Assembly: GCA_027459365.1 (NCBI GenBank)
Contig: DAIDIM010000193.1
Coordinates: 1 to 5,706 of the forward strand
Source: Chlamydiota bacterium
GTDB taxonomy: Bacteria > Chlamydiota > Chlamydiia > Chlamydiales > SM23-39
DNA: 5,706 bases
Reading direction: 5' to 3'
Shown here: in pieces, positions 1-5,705 of the stretch
Layout: each line of letters begins with the position of its first letter
Position numbering within the stretch: position 1 is the stretch's first letter
The notes under the pieces: model-generated
Database searches by the model: none
Told to the model about the DNA's origin: nothing
Seen by the model: the letters and a program-made list of their open reading frames with translations, nothing else
Made by a program: the position numbers and the translations under genes

Positions 1-57
1 TTAATATTAGGTCATTTGCGATCGTCGATTTATTGACAGCTTTCACGCTAGCCGAAA

Positions 58-87
58 TTCACATTTTTGGACCAGTCGGAGTATAAT
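58..87 (+). promoter_or_regulatory. Sigma70-like promoter of the RNA-modification operon
   Basis: A perfect TATAAT box lies at 82-87. A TTCACA hexamer, one mismatch from the consensus TTGACA, lies 18 bases upstream at 58-63. The start codon of the first gene is at 96, only eight bases after the -10 box, so the predicted transcript start (about 93-95) would leave almost no leader. The only Shine-Dalgarno-like string, GGAG at 78-81, is 14 bases from the ATG and upstream of the predicted transcript start, so it would not be on this transcript. A TTGACA at 33-38 is too far from the -10 box to pair with it. Confidence 0.6.
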
Positions 88-95
88 ATCCTCCC

Positions 96-905
96 ATGGA
101 TACATATCAATTGATTGATAGCGGTAATGGGCAAAAGTGGGAACGTTTTGGCCCCTACATTCTTTGCCGTCCTTGCCCTCAGGCCGTATGGCGTCCCTCC
201 AAAAAAATCGAGGCAGATGCGACCTTTTCTCGAGAAGGGGGAAATCAATGGACGTTTAAAAAACAATTGCCCCGCGAATGGGAGATAACATTGCGCGGTG
301 TCCGTTTAAAGATTTCCTTAACCGATTTTGGCCATTTAGGGGTGTTTCCTGAACACTCTACCCTTTGGGATTGGATGCGTCCTAAAATTGGTAAAAGGGA
401 TCAAATCCTCAATTTATTTGCCTATTCAGGCGGAGCAACATTGGCAGCGGCTTTAAAAGGCGCCGAAGTATGCCATCTCGATGCGTCAAAAGGAATGGTT
501 GATTGGGCGCGAGAAAATTGTGCTCTCAATTCATTGCAGACAGCGCCGATTCGTTGGATTGTCGATGATGCAATGAAATTTTTACATAGAGAAGAAAAGA
601 GGGGACGTAAATATAGTGGAATCATTTTAGATCCACCCACATTTGGCAGAGGCGGTAAAGGGGAAGTTTTTAAAATTGAAGAGGAAATTTTGCCACTTCT
701 TGAGCTATGTAAGAAAATATTATCCGACCTTCCGAAATTTGTTATATTGACCTGTCACACTCCCGGCTTTACTCCAATTGTCTTAGAAAATTTGCTTTTC
801 CAGGTTTTCGGCAAAAAACCAGAGAGTGGTGAAATGCTCCTTACATCCAATGATGCCTTTTCAATCCCGAGTGGTACTTTTGCCAGGGTTAGCTATGATC
901 ACTAG
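96..905 (+). CDS. Class I SAM-dependent methyltransferase, RlmI-like (COG1092 type), probably acting on rRNA
   Basis: This 269-residue cytosolic protein has a Rossmann-fold methyltransferase core. SAM motif I is ILNLFAYSGG at 104-113, followed by the acidic end of strand 2 at D129 (HLDAS). VDDAM at 156-160 fits the adenine-binding acidic position. Motif IV is DPPTF at 179-183, typical of the RlmI/RlmK group. Motif VI reads LTCHT at 218-222, and C220 could be the catalytic cysteine of a m5C-type enzyme. The N-terminal segment YQLIDSGNGQKWERFGPY (4-21) is, from memory, conserved in short family members that lack a PUA domain, which supports the ATG at 96. This start has no usable Shine-Dalgarno and sits right after a TATAAT box, so it may be leaderless. 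It is first of three overlapping RNA-modification genes. The exact target, base and position cannot be read from sequence. Confidence 0.85.
   Translation: MDTYQLIDSGNGQKWERFGPYILCRPCPQAVWRPSKKIEADATFSREGGNQWTFKKQLPREWEITLRGVRLKISLTDFGHLGVFPEHSTLWDWMRPKIGKRDQILNLFAYSGGATLAAALKGAEVCHLDASKGMVDWARENCALNSLQTAPIRWIVDDAMKFLHREEKRGRKYSGIILDPPTFGRGGKGEVFKIEEEILPLLELCKKILSDLPKFVILTCHTPGFTPIVLENLLFQVFGKKPESGEMLLTSNDAFSIPSGTFARVSYDH
885..888 (+). promoter_or_regulatory. Ribosome binding site AGGG that fixes the start of the TrmH-family gene
   Basis: AGGG lies six bases before the ATG at 895, inside the end of the preceding gene. An in-frame ATG further upstream at 826 would add 23 residues with no resemblance to the family. 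The protein beginning MITSLQNPRVK is the usual N-terminus, so 895 is preferred. Confidence 0.55.
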
Positions 906-1689
906 CTTGCAAAATCCACGTGTGAAACTCTGTGTCTCTCTTCGAGATCGACGACCGAGAAAGGATACGGGATTATTTCTCATTGAAGGATATCGAGAGA
1001 TTTTGCGCGCTGTCGATTCGGGACGAAAAATAGAGACGCTTTTTGTATGTCCTGAGATGTTTTTAGGGATAAAAAACGAAGAGCTCATGAAAAAATGTGG
1101 TGGGGAAGTCATCGTTTGTTCTCCGCAAGTATTTGAGAAAATCTCCTATCGGGACCGTCCTGATGGCTTACTTGCAATTGCGCCGCAACAGCATTTAGGA
1201 TTTACAGATCTAAAATTGCATGAAAATCCATTTCTTCTTGTCTGCGAAAGTATTGAAAAACCGGGCAATCTTGGAACCATTTTACGCTCCTCTGATGCTG
1301 CAGGAGTTGATGCTGTGATTGTATGCGATCCTACGACAGATATTCATAATCCAAACGTGGTTCGATCAAGCGTTGGAACCCTGTTTACAATCCCTGTTTT
1401 AGAAGCAGGAGGCGAGGAAACTTTAAATTACTTAAAAGAAAATAAAATTGCCCTTGTTGCTGCAACTCCCCATGCAAAAAAGGAATTCACAGAAGTCGAT
1501 TTGACAGTACCTCTTGCAATTGTTGTTGGAAGCGAGCAATATGGATTATCAGAAAATTGGATGAACAGAGCCGATATCGCCGTGCGCATTCCCATGTGCG
1601 GTGTCGCAGACTCATTGAATGTTGCATCCGCTACAACCTTAATGCTCTATGAAGTCGTTCGACAGCGAAGAAATTCTATTCAGCGATAA
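895..1689 (+). CDS. TrmH/SpoU-family RNA 2'-O-ribose methyltransferase
   Basis: This 264-residue protein is predicted to methylate ribose 2'-OH groups in rRNA or tRNA using SAM. An N-terminal SpoU substrate-binding region (about 1-100) includes MITSLQNPRVK and GLFLIEGYREI. It is followed by a SPOUT trefoil-knot domain (about 113-258). The three SPOUT motifs are visible: KPGNLGTILRSSDAAG (122-137, with R131 as the conserved arginine), IVVGSEQYGLS (209-219) and RIPMCGVADSLNVASA (231-246). Length and domain order are normal for the two-domain subfamily, which works as a homodimer. Its start overlaps the upstream methyltransferase by 11 bases and its end overlaps the next gene by 41 bases, indicating a co-translated operon. 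The exact RNA position is not predictable; RlmB-like or TsnR-like roles are both possible. Confidence 0.92.
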   Translation: MITSLQNPRVKLCVSLRDRRPRKDTGLFLIEGYREILRAVDSGRKIETLFVCPEMFLGIKNEELMKKCGGEVIVCSPQVFEKISYRDRPDGLLAIAPQQHLGFTDLKLHENPFLLVCESIEKPGNLGTILRSSDAAGVDAVIVCDPTTDIHNPNVVRSSVGTLFTIPVLEAGGEETLNYLKENKIALVAATPHAKKEFTEVDLTVPLAIVVGSEQYGLSENWMNRADIAVRIPMCGVADSLNVASATTLMLYEVVRQRRNSIQR

Positions 1690-2302
1690 TCACATTCTGA
1701 TCGCTTTAAAACCGGCAGGTCTTTTGACGCAACCCGATCAATCTAACGATCCATCTTTAGAGGCCTTTGCAAAAAAGTGGGTAAAGGAGGAGTACCATAA
1801 ACAAGGAGAAGTTTTTCTCCATTGCATTCATCGACTCGATCGCCCTGTCAGTGGTCTCGTCCTTTTCGCCCGGACAAGCAAGGCCCTCTCCCGCCTAAAT
1901 GAACAATCGCGTAGTCTAGAAATTCAGCGCGTATATGAGGCAGAAGTAGAGGGGATCATGAAGGAAAAAATCGGGCGCCTCGACCACTATCTCATTCATG
2001 GCGATCATCGCGCCATCGTTGCCAAAGAAGGGGACAAAGATGCAAAGCATGCACGGCTCACATTCCAAGTGCTCCACTATATGCCCGATTCAACGATCGT
2101 TCGCATTGAGCTTGAAACAGGGCGCTACCATCAAATCCGTGCCCAATTTAGCGCAATCGGTCATCCAATAAAAGGGGATAGAAAATATGGAAGCAAAAGT
2201 GGCGATGGGACCGAAATTCTTCTCCATTGCGCAAAGATGTCGTTTGCCCATCCAGTCACAAAAGAGGTCCTTACTTTTGAGTCTCCAGCTCCCTTTGGTT
2301 AG
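1649..2302 (+). CDS. RluA-family RNA pseudouridine synthase
   Basis: This 217-residue enzyme is predicted to isomerise uridine to pseudouridine in rRNA or tRNA. The family signature HRLDRPVSGLVLFA is at 61-74, with D64 as the catalytic aspartate. The N-terminal NHILIALKPAGLLTQPD (14-30) matches the conserved KPxGLL entry motif. The C-terminal signature is GRYHQIRAQFSAIGHP (about 157-172) followed by GDRKYG. There is no N-terminal S4 RNA-binding domain, so this is the short catalytic-only form. The ATG at 1649 overlaps the previous gene by 41 bases in another frame, has no clear Shine-Dalgarno, and is the only sensible start before the conserved region. Translation probably depends on coupling. 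It closes the RNA-modification operon. I see no terminator hairpin in the 15 bases before the converging gene's stop codon. Confidence 0.92.
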   Translation: MKSFDSEEILFSDNHILIALKPAGLLTQPDQSNDPSLEAFAKKWVKEEYHKQGEVFLHCIHRLDRPVSGLVLFARTSKALSRLNEQSRSLEIQRVYEAEVEGIMKEKIGRLDHYLIHGDHRAIVAKEGDKDAKHARLTFQVLHYMPDSTIVRIELETGRYHQIRAQFSAIGHPIKGDRKYGSKSGDGTEILLHCAKMSFAHPVTKEVLTFESPAPFG

Positions 2303-2317
2303 GGATTTCAAGCCTAT

Positions 2318-2467
2318 TTAATGCCTCTTGAAGTATTGGACTTCCCGCTCATGTTTCTTCGCCGCAGCAAGATTTTGAAACGTGCCTAAATTTCTCCGTT
2401 TGCCTGTTTTAGGATTGATTTTGCGGGAATATAGACGATACTGGCCTGAACGTAATTTTCGTATCAT
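2318..2467 (-). CDS. 49-residue basic protein resembling a solitary AP2/integrase-arm DNA-binding domain
   Basis: The predicted protein is MIRKLRSGQYRLYSRK followed by a second half ending HEREVQYFKRH. It is rich in Lys and Arg. Its pattern (GQYRLYSRKINPKTGKRRNLGTF at 8-30, then an Ala/Lys-rich helix) has the strand-strand-strand-helix look of the N-terminal arm-binding domain of tyrosine integrases. From memory, near-identical short proteins occur in unrelated bacteria as conserved hypotheticals, with the QYFKRH tail preserved, so it is a real family and not a broken integrase. The ATG at 2467 is preferred because GGGGAAGGAT stands immediately before it; in-frame ATGs at 2479 and 2503 lack such a site. 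A TTGACA (minus strand, 2503-2498) may be a -35 box, but no good -10 follows at proper spacing. Function unknown; nucleic-acid binding is an inference. Confidence 0.7.
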   Translation of the reverse strand: MIRKLRSGQYRLYSRKINPKTGKRRNLGTFQNLAAAKKHEREVQYFKRH

Positions 2468-2507
2468 ATCCTTCCCCATATAAAATAGGCCGATCTGTGT
2501 CAAAGAA

Positions 2508-2546
2508 AAATTTAATTATTTTATTCAATGACCATTGATTAAATTT
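2508..2546. repeat. AT-rich nested inverted repeat upstream of the 49-aa gene
   Basis: AAATTTAAT at 2508-2516 pairs with ATTAAATTT at 2538-2546. Between them CAATG (2526-2530) faces CATTG (2533-2537) across two bases. The outer arms are low-complexity AT, so chance is a real possibility. The position, just upstream of the minus-strand gene's likely promoter, leaves room for an operator. No T-tract or GC-rich stem supports a terminator. Confidence 0.3.
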
Positions 2547-2616
2547 AGCTAATGTGCGATGATCAAATCATGGACCCGCGGTTTATAGCCAATAATTATC
2601 ACCTTGTTTATCCAGA

Positions 2617-2681
2617 TTTACCTCCATTTTCGCAAAGCCATATAACTCAATGAGATATTAGCTTTGCGAAAATGGGGTAAA
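2617..2681. repeat. 21-bp near-perfect inverted repeat with 22-base spacer
   Basis: The left arm is TTTACC (2617-2622), one extra T (2623), then CCATTTTCGCAAAGC (2624-2638). The right arm is GCTTTGCGAAAATGG (2661-2675) followed by GGTAAA (2676-2681). All 21 pairs match apart from the single bulged T. The 22-base spacer has a small CTCA/TGAG symmetry at 2646-2654. No T-run follows either arm, so it is not a standard terminator. No target-site duplication is obvious. It borders the ATPase remnant directly. It may be a palindromic repeat unit, a recombination scar or an operator. Confidence 0.75.
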
Positions 2682-2928
2682 CTCGTTCGAAAATATCCCA
2701 AATCTCCTCGAAGAATTCACACCGAGAATGGCTCTTAAAAATGAGCGATTCTGGCCAGTTGAAGTCAAGTGGGCAGCGCAAATTCATGCAAATGAGTTAA
2801 AACAACTCTCAAAATATGCTAAATCGATCGTTTTGACAAAAAAGAAAGAGAAGGGAATGTTGGATCGGTTTCCAACAATCCCTGTGCCTCTGGCCCTTTT
2901 AGAATTAGAATCTTTATGCGATCAATAA
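2662..2928 (+). pseudogene. C-terminal remnant of a DUF4143-type AAA ATPase
   Basis: The readable frame runs from just after a TAG at 2659 to the TAA at 2926, giving 88 residues. The core NERFWPVEVKW matches the C-terminal region of ATPases with an N-terminal P-loop domain and a C-terminal DUF4143 domain, where a PD-(D/E)XK-like strand reads roughly xPIEVK. The following LKQLSKYAKSIVLTKKKE and the proline-rich IPVPLALLEL tail also fit. Resemblance seems to begin upstream of the first ATG (2728), since LLEEFTP at 2704-2724 sits where EVDF-like residues would be expected. That argues for a truncated gene and not a genuine 66-residue protein. The P-loop ATPase domain and most of the ~400 usual residues are missing, and no Shine-Dalgarno precedes 2728. 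The inverted repeat overlaps its broken 5' edge. Confidence 0.65.
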
Positions 2929-2942
2929 TAACCACCAAAAAA

Positions 2943-3566
2943 TTATTGTCCGATCTGAGTCCTTTCGTTCTCTGTAATCTGGATTTGTTTTCCAGTACGA
3001 GCGTCTGAGATTTTTGAATTGATTAGATCCATAGCGCTACCTAATTTCGCGTTATCATAACAGGCACTTTGCTCAAACGCAATTCCATAGTTTTGTGCGG
3101 CATGGATTGCATTGATATCTGCTCCTAAAAAGAGAAATTCCCAACCTTGTTCCTTTTTTTCTTCAATGAGCGCTTTCACTTTTGCAGCTGTAAATTCACG
3201 GCTTGAATTCTCATATCCATCAGTAACGATCGCGACGACAATTTTATTCGGTTTTTCATCTTCCATTTGGTCGATTTTATTGCTCATTTGAATGATGGTT
3301 CTGCCGATTGCATCGACAAGAGCGGTAGACCCTCGCGGTTGATATTGTTTTGCAAATGCTTCTTCATCGACTTTTTGAATATCGACCGAATCATAGACCA
3401 CTTCATATTCATGATCGAATTGAACAAGGGTTAGGGTGGCTCTTCCTTGTTCCTGTTTTTGGGTTTGAATGAGATGTTGAACACTTCCAACTGTATCATC
3501 AACGACAGAGTTCATTGAACCAGAACGATCGACAACTAAAGCAATTGCTACAAATAAGTCTAACAT
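2943..3566 (-). CDS. Small cytosolic von Willebrand factor A domain protein with complete MIDAS
   Basis: This 207-residue protein is essentially one VWA domain. The metal-ion-dependent adhesion site is complete: DRSGS at 13-17 (D13, S15, S17), T81 in PRGSTALVDAIG, and D116 in IVTDGYENSS. The hydrophobic first strand LFVAIALVV precedes DRSGS directly, so this stretch is the core strand and not a signal peptide. No transmembrane segment or second domain is visible. The ~30 residues after the VWA fold (from about 175) are polar. The family is widespread in bacteria and phages; ligand and partners are unknown. The frame stays open upstream to 3854, but the ATG at 3566 is chosen because AAAAGGAG lies seven bases before it and the upstream extension only shadows gmhA. 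It is divergent from gmhA, with a 65-base gap. Confidence 0.85.
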   Translation of the reverse strand: MLDLFVAIALVVDRSGSMNSVVDDTVGSVQHLIQTQKQEQGRATLTLVQFDHEYEVVYDSVDIQKVDEEAFAKQYQPRGSTALVDAIGRTIIQMSNKIDQMEDEKPNKIVVAIVTDGYENSSREFTAAKVKALIEEKKEQGWEFLFLGADINAIHAAQNYGIAFEQSACYDNAKLGSAMDLINSKISDARTGKQIQITENERTQIGQ

Positions 3567-3573
3567 GTGAATT

Positions 3574-3581
3574 CTCCTTTT
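3574..3581 (-). promoter_or_regulatory. Strong ribosome binding site AAAAGGAG of the VWA gene
   Basis: On the minus strand AAAAGGAG is followed by seven bases and the ATG at 3566. It is the clearest Shine-Dalgarno in the window and decides the start against the longer open frame reaching 3854. Confidence 0.8.
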
Positions 3582-3594
3582 AGTTGAAAAAGCA

Positions 3595-3621
3595 TTGCAG
3601 AAAAACTCTTTTAGGTATAGA
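3595..3621 (+). promoter_or_regulatory. Possible promoter of the gmhA-lpxK-E2 operon
   Basis: TTGCAG at 3595-3600 and TATAGA at 3616-3621 are separated by 15 bases, shorter than the ideal 17. The gmhA ATG at 3632 lies ten bases after the -10 box, so the leader would be only a few bases and no Shine-Dalgarno fits. The 65-base divergent gap must also contain the minus-strand VWA promoter, for which I see no convincing match. Confidence 0.35.
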
Positions 3622-3631
3622 AAATTAGCAT

Positions 3632-4207
3632 ATGATTCTTCAGTCTGTTGATGAAGCGATTCGCGCTGTATTGTTCTTAAAAGAAAAAGAGAGCCTTCTA
3701 TTTTTAGAAGCTGCATCTGAAATGATTGCAAATTGCTATCAACGGGGAGGTAAAATTCTGATTGCTGGAAACGGCGGTAGCCTTTGCGATGCAATGCATT
3801 TTGCAGAGGAATTAACGGGGCAATTTCGGACAAAAAGAGCGGCCCTAGGCGCAATTGCCCTTTCAGATCCTGGCCATCTCACATGTGTCGCAAATGATAT
3901 GGGATTCGAGTCTGTTTTTTCGCGAGGAATAGAAGCGCTGGGGAAGCCGGGCGATATTTTTATTGCCCTTACGACAAGTGGGAATTCGGAAAATCTTCGA
4001 AGAGCCTGTTTAATGGCAAAAGAGTTGGAATTACAGACGATTGCTTTTTTAGGCAAAACTGGTGGCAAAATGAAGGGGATCGCAGATCTTGAATGGATTG
4101 TTTCAGGATTTCCTTTCTCTGATCGGATTCAAGAAGCGCATATGGCTGCAATCCACATTATCATCGAAGCGATCGAAGCTAAAATTTTCGCAGATGTGAC
4201 ATGTTAA
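3632..4207 (+). CDS. gmhA: Sedoheptulose-7-phosphate isomerase GmhA
   Basis: This cytosolic enzyme converts sedoheptulose 7-phosphate to D-glycero-D-manno-heptose 7-phosphate, the first step of ADP-heptose synthesis for the LPS inner core. The 191 residues form a single SIS domain. GNGGSLCDAMHFAEELTGQF (46-65) is almost the same as in E. coli GmhA. TTSGNSENLRRA (114-125) is the phosphate-binding loop. DRIQEAHMAAIH (164-175) ends the active site. With an offset of five from the E. coli numbering, H56, E60, Q167 and H175 match the residues H61, E65, Q172 and H180 that bind zinc or act in catalysis. This distinguishes it from KdsD/GutQ-type arabinose-5-phosphate isomerases, which are longer and carry CBS domains. 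Length is normal. The start has no Shine-Dalgarno. Its last seven bases overlap lpxK. Confidence 0.93.
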   Translation: MILQSVDEAIRAVLFLKEKESLLFLEAASEMIANCYQRGGKILIAGNGGSLCDAMHFAEELTGQFRTKRAALGAIALSDPGHLTCVANDMGFESVFSRGIEALGKPGDIFIALTTSGNSENLRRACLMAKELELQTIAFLGKTGGKMKGIADLEWIVSGFPFSDRIQEAHMAAIHIIIEAIEAKIFADVTC

Positions 4208-5136
4208 ATCAAGTTTTGCTTTGGGGACAAAAAAAGATTGAAAATGGAAGCGCGTGGATTTTTGCTCCATTGAGTTTTGTTTGGATGTTTGTTTCATACA
4301 TTCGAAACATGCTCTATGATCGAAAATGGCTTCGCATCACAAAAGTTTCTCGCACAGTTGTTAGTATCGGAAATATTGTTGCTGGTGGTACTGGGAAAAC
4401 GCCATTGGTTCTTTTGCTCGCTAGCCAGTTTCCAGGTCGGAAGATTGCAATTCTTTCTCGCGGATATAAAACAAATGATGAGCCATTGTTATTGGCTAAT
4501 CGGATTCAAAATGCAAAGGTATATGTAGGCATTGACCGCGTAAAACTTGCAAAACAGGCATGCTCAGAGGGGGCTGAGTTGATTATCCTCGATGATGGCT
4601 TCCAACACCGTAAAATCCATCGCGATTTTGACCTTGTCATTCAGCATGGGAGCGATCCATTGGGAAAAGGGCACTTTCTGCCGTGGGGATTCTTGCGCGA
4701 TCATCCGAGCAGGTTAAAACAGGCAGATGCGATTTTCATCAATTCAGCAGAATCTCTTACACCTCATATTCATTTGAAAATGCGAGTTGATTCAGAGGCG
4801 ACATATCATGGACAAAAAGTGGCTATCTTTTGTGGAATTGCAAAACCCCATTTATTTAAAAAAACGGTAGAAAGCCTTGGAGCCATCATTGTTGATGAAT
4901 GGATCATCGCCGATCATGCAAAAGCAGATGGGCTTGAAGAATTTGCTCTTGGTGCAAAAAAGAAAGGCGCCGTTTCCATTTTGTGTACAGAAAAAGATTT
5001 TATTAAACTTCCAACAAAAAACTACGCTCTCCCTGTCTCTTGTGTTAGAATCTCTTTTGCGATTGCCCATGGTCAAAGCCAGTGGGAAAACCTCATTGCA
5101 AAAATCAGACAAAAGATCGATAATTGCACTTTATGA
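4201..5136 (+). CDS. lpxK: Tetraacyldisaccharide 4'-kinase LpxK
   Basis: LpxK phosphorylates the 4' position of the tetraacyl disaccharide 1-phosphate to make lipid IVA, at the cytoplasmic face of the inner membrane. The 311-residue length is typical. An N-terminal hydrophobic stretch (about 19-38, WIFAPLSFVWMFVSYIRNML) is the membrane-contact helix. The P-loop is GNIVAGGTGKTP at 57-68, with K66 and T67. The hallmark DDGFQHRKIHRDFDLV is at 131-146, followed by LPWGFLRDHPSRLKQAD (160-176), CGIAKPHLF (211-219), DH at 238-239 and CTEKDFIKL (262-270). All the expected motifs are present. The start overlaps the end of gmhA by seven bases and has no own Shine-Dalgarno, suggesting coupling. With gmhA it makes an LPS biosynthesis pair. 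Its stop codon overlaps the next start as ATGA. Confidence 0.95.
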   Translation: MLNQVLLWGQKKIENGSAWIFAPLSFVWMFVSYIRNMLYDRKWLRITKVSRTVVSIGNIVAGGTGKTPLVLLLASQFPGRKIAILSRGYKTNDEPLLLANRIQNAKVYVGIDRVKLAKQACSEGAELIILDDGFQHRKIHRDFDLVIQHGSDPLGKGHFLPWGFLRDHPSRLKQADAIFINSAESLTPHIHLKMRVDSEATYHGQKVAIFCGIAKPHLFKKTVESLGAIIVDEWIIADHAKADGLEEFALGAKKKGAVSILCTEKDFIKLPTKNYALPVSCVRISFAIAHGQSQWENLIAKIRQKIDNCTL

Positions 5137-5660
5137 ATGATATAAAAATTAATTTACCGAAACTTGGTGAAAGCATTGTATCTGCTACAATTGTTCGTTG
5201 GTTTAAAAAAGTGGGCGATCAAGTTTCTTTAGATGAACCGTTGCTTGAAGTGTCAACGGACAAGGTGAACAGCGAAATTCCATCCCCCAATGCTGGTATT
5301 TTAAAAGAAATTTTAGCAGACGTGGATCAGGAGGTCCAAGTCGGTGAGCCACTTGCGATTCTAGCTACATCGTTCAACGGCGCTTCAGCAAAAATAGATA
5401 CAGCCGCTCCAACGCAGATTGCGCAAGGAAGTGGCTCTGAAGATCTTTTATCCCCAGCAGTGTTGCGACTCCTCAAAGAAAAAGGGATTCCTCTGCAAGA
5501 TATCGATCAGATTCCGCGCACAGGTTTTGGTGGTCGTCTCACAAAAAAGGATATCGAAGATTACGCAACACTTCCTAAGAAAGAGGAAGCGGGAACTGAA
5601 CGTGTAAAAATGTCGGGTTTGCGCAAAGCTATCGCCAGAGCCGGTTTCAGGAATCCATAA
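5133..5660 (+). CDS. 2-oxoacid dehydrogenase E2 (dihydrolipoamide acyltransferase), N-terminal part, broken at its 3' end
   Basis: E2 subunits carry acyl groups on a lipoyl lysine and pass them to CoA. Residues 1-78 are a lipoyl domain: KINLPKLGESIVSATIVRWF, then EVSTDKVNSEIPSP (39-52) with K44 as the lipoylated lysine. A flexible Ala/Ser-rich linker (79-103) precedes an E3-binding domain, LLSPAVLRLLKEKGIP to GFGGRLTKKDIEDYA (105-145). ERVKMSGLRKAIA (157-169) is the first strand and helix of the catalytic domain. After A169 the frame reads RAGFRNP and stops, with no family likeness; neither other forward frame resumes the expected sequence. About 220-250 residues with the catalytic HxxxDG motif are missing. 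The ATG at 5133 (ATGA overlap with the lpxK stop) is favoured over TTG at 5124. The lipoyl domain looks closest to SucB or branched-chain E2; the substrate is uncertain. Confidence 0.85.
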   Translation: MNDIKINLPKLGESIVSATIVRWFKKVGDQVSLDEPLLEVSTDKVNSEIPSPNAGILKEILADVDQEVQVGEPLAILATSFNGASAKIDTAAPTQIAQGSGSEDLLSPAVLRLLKEKGIPLQDIDQIPRTGFGGRLTKKDIEDYATLPKKEEAGTERVKMSGLRKAIARAGFRNP

Positions 5661-5705
5661 TGCATTGTCGGGTCGTGCATAGGTGTGCAATAGCTCTCGG
5701 TAAAA
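5634..5705 (-). CDS. Possible fragment of a glycoside-hydrolase-like protein across a sequence junction
   Basis: Read on the minus strand from the window end, the frame gives FYRELLHTYARPDNALWIPE followed by TGSG and is open to the edge. The segment YARPDNALWIPETG resembles, from memory, the RPDNxLxxPExG stretch of beta-galactosidase-like hydrolases (GH35/GH42 or DUF5597 proteins). The frame stays open beneath the E2 gene, but there it only shadows E2, and E2 homology ends exactly where this segment begins. It is short, has no start or stop in the window and is identified from about 15 residues only. It is best read as evidence of foreign or misjoined sequence at the window end. Confidence 0.35.

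Noticed and set aside
2..46. Minus-strand GTG-initiated open frame running off the left edge (MKAVNKSTIANDLIL), possibly a divergent gene start
   Set aside because: Only 15 codons are visible, there is no Shine-Dalgarno, the start would be GTG and I do not recognise the peptide. It cannot be told apart from chance.
1761..1790. CTTTGCAAAAAAGTGGGTAA in the RluA gene resembling the right arm of the inverted repeat
   Set aside because: It encodes ordinary Ala-Lys-Lys-Trp-Val-Lys in a good gene, matches only partly and has no second arm; taken as coincidence.
2552..2653. 33-codon plus-strand frame starting MCDDQIMDPRF
   Set aside because: It has no ribosome binding site, no recognisable family, and its end runs through the inverted repeat arm.
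2530..2720. Minus-strand frame including FDHRTLAKFNQWSLNK as a transposase remnant
   Set aside because: It contains several stops, no catalytic motif and no family that I can recognise with confidence.
2920..2955. GATCAATAAT facing ATTATT...GATC as a bidirectional terminator between the ATPase remnant and the VWA gene
   Set aside because: The stem is AT-rich with a four-base bulge and a 12-base loop holding the A-run, so it lacks the GC stem plus T-tract layout of an intrinsic terminator.
2662..3566. ATPase remnant plus VWA gene read as a MoxR-VWA type system
   Set aside because: The ATPase remnant is of the DUF4143 type, not MoxR, lies on the other strand and lacks its ATPase domain.
3567..3854. 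N-terminal extension of the VWA protein by 96 residues
   Set aside because: The stretch is the antisense shadow of gmhA and of the divergent gap, and a strong Shine-Dalgarno fixes the start at 3566.
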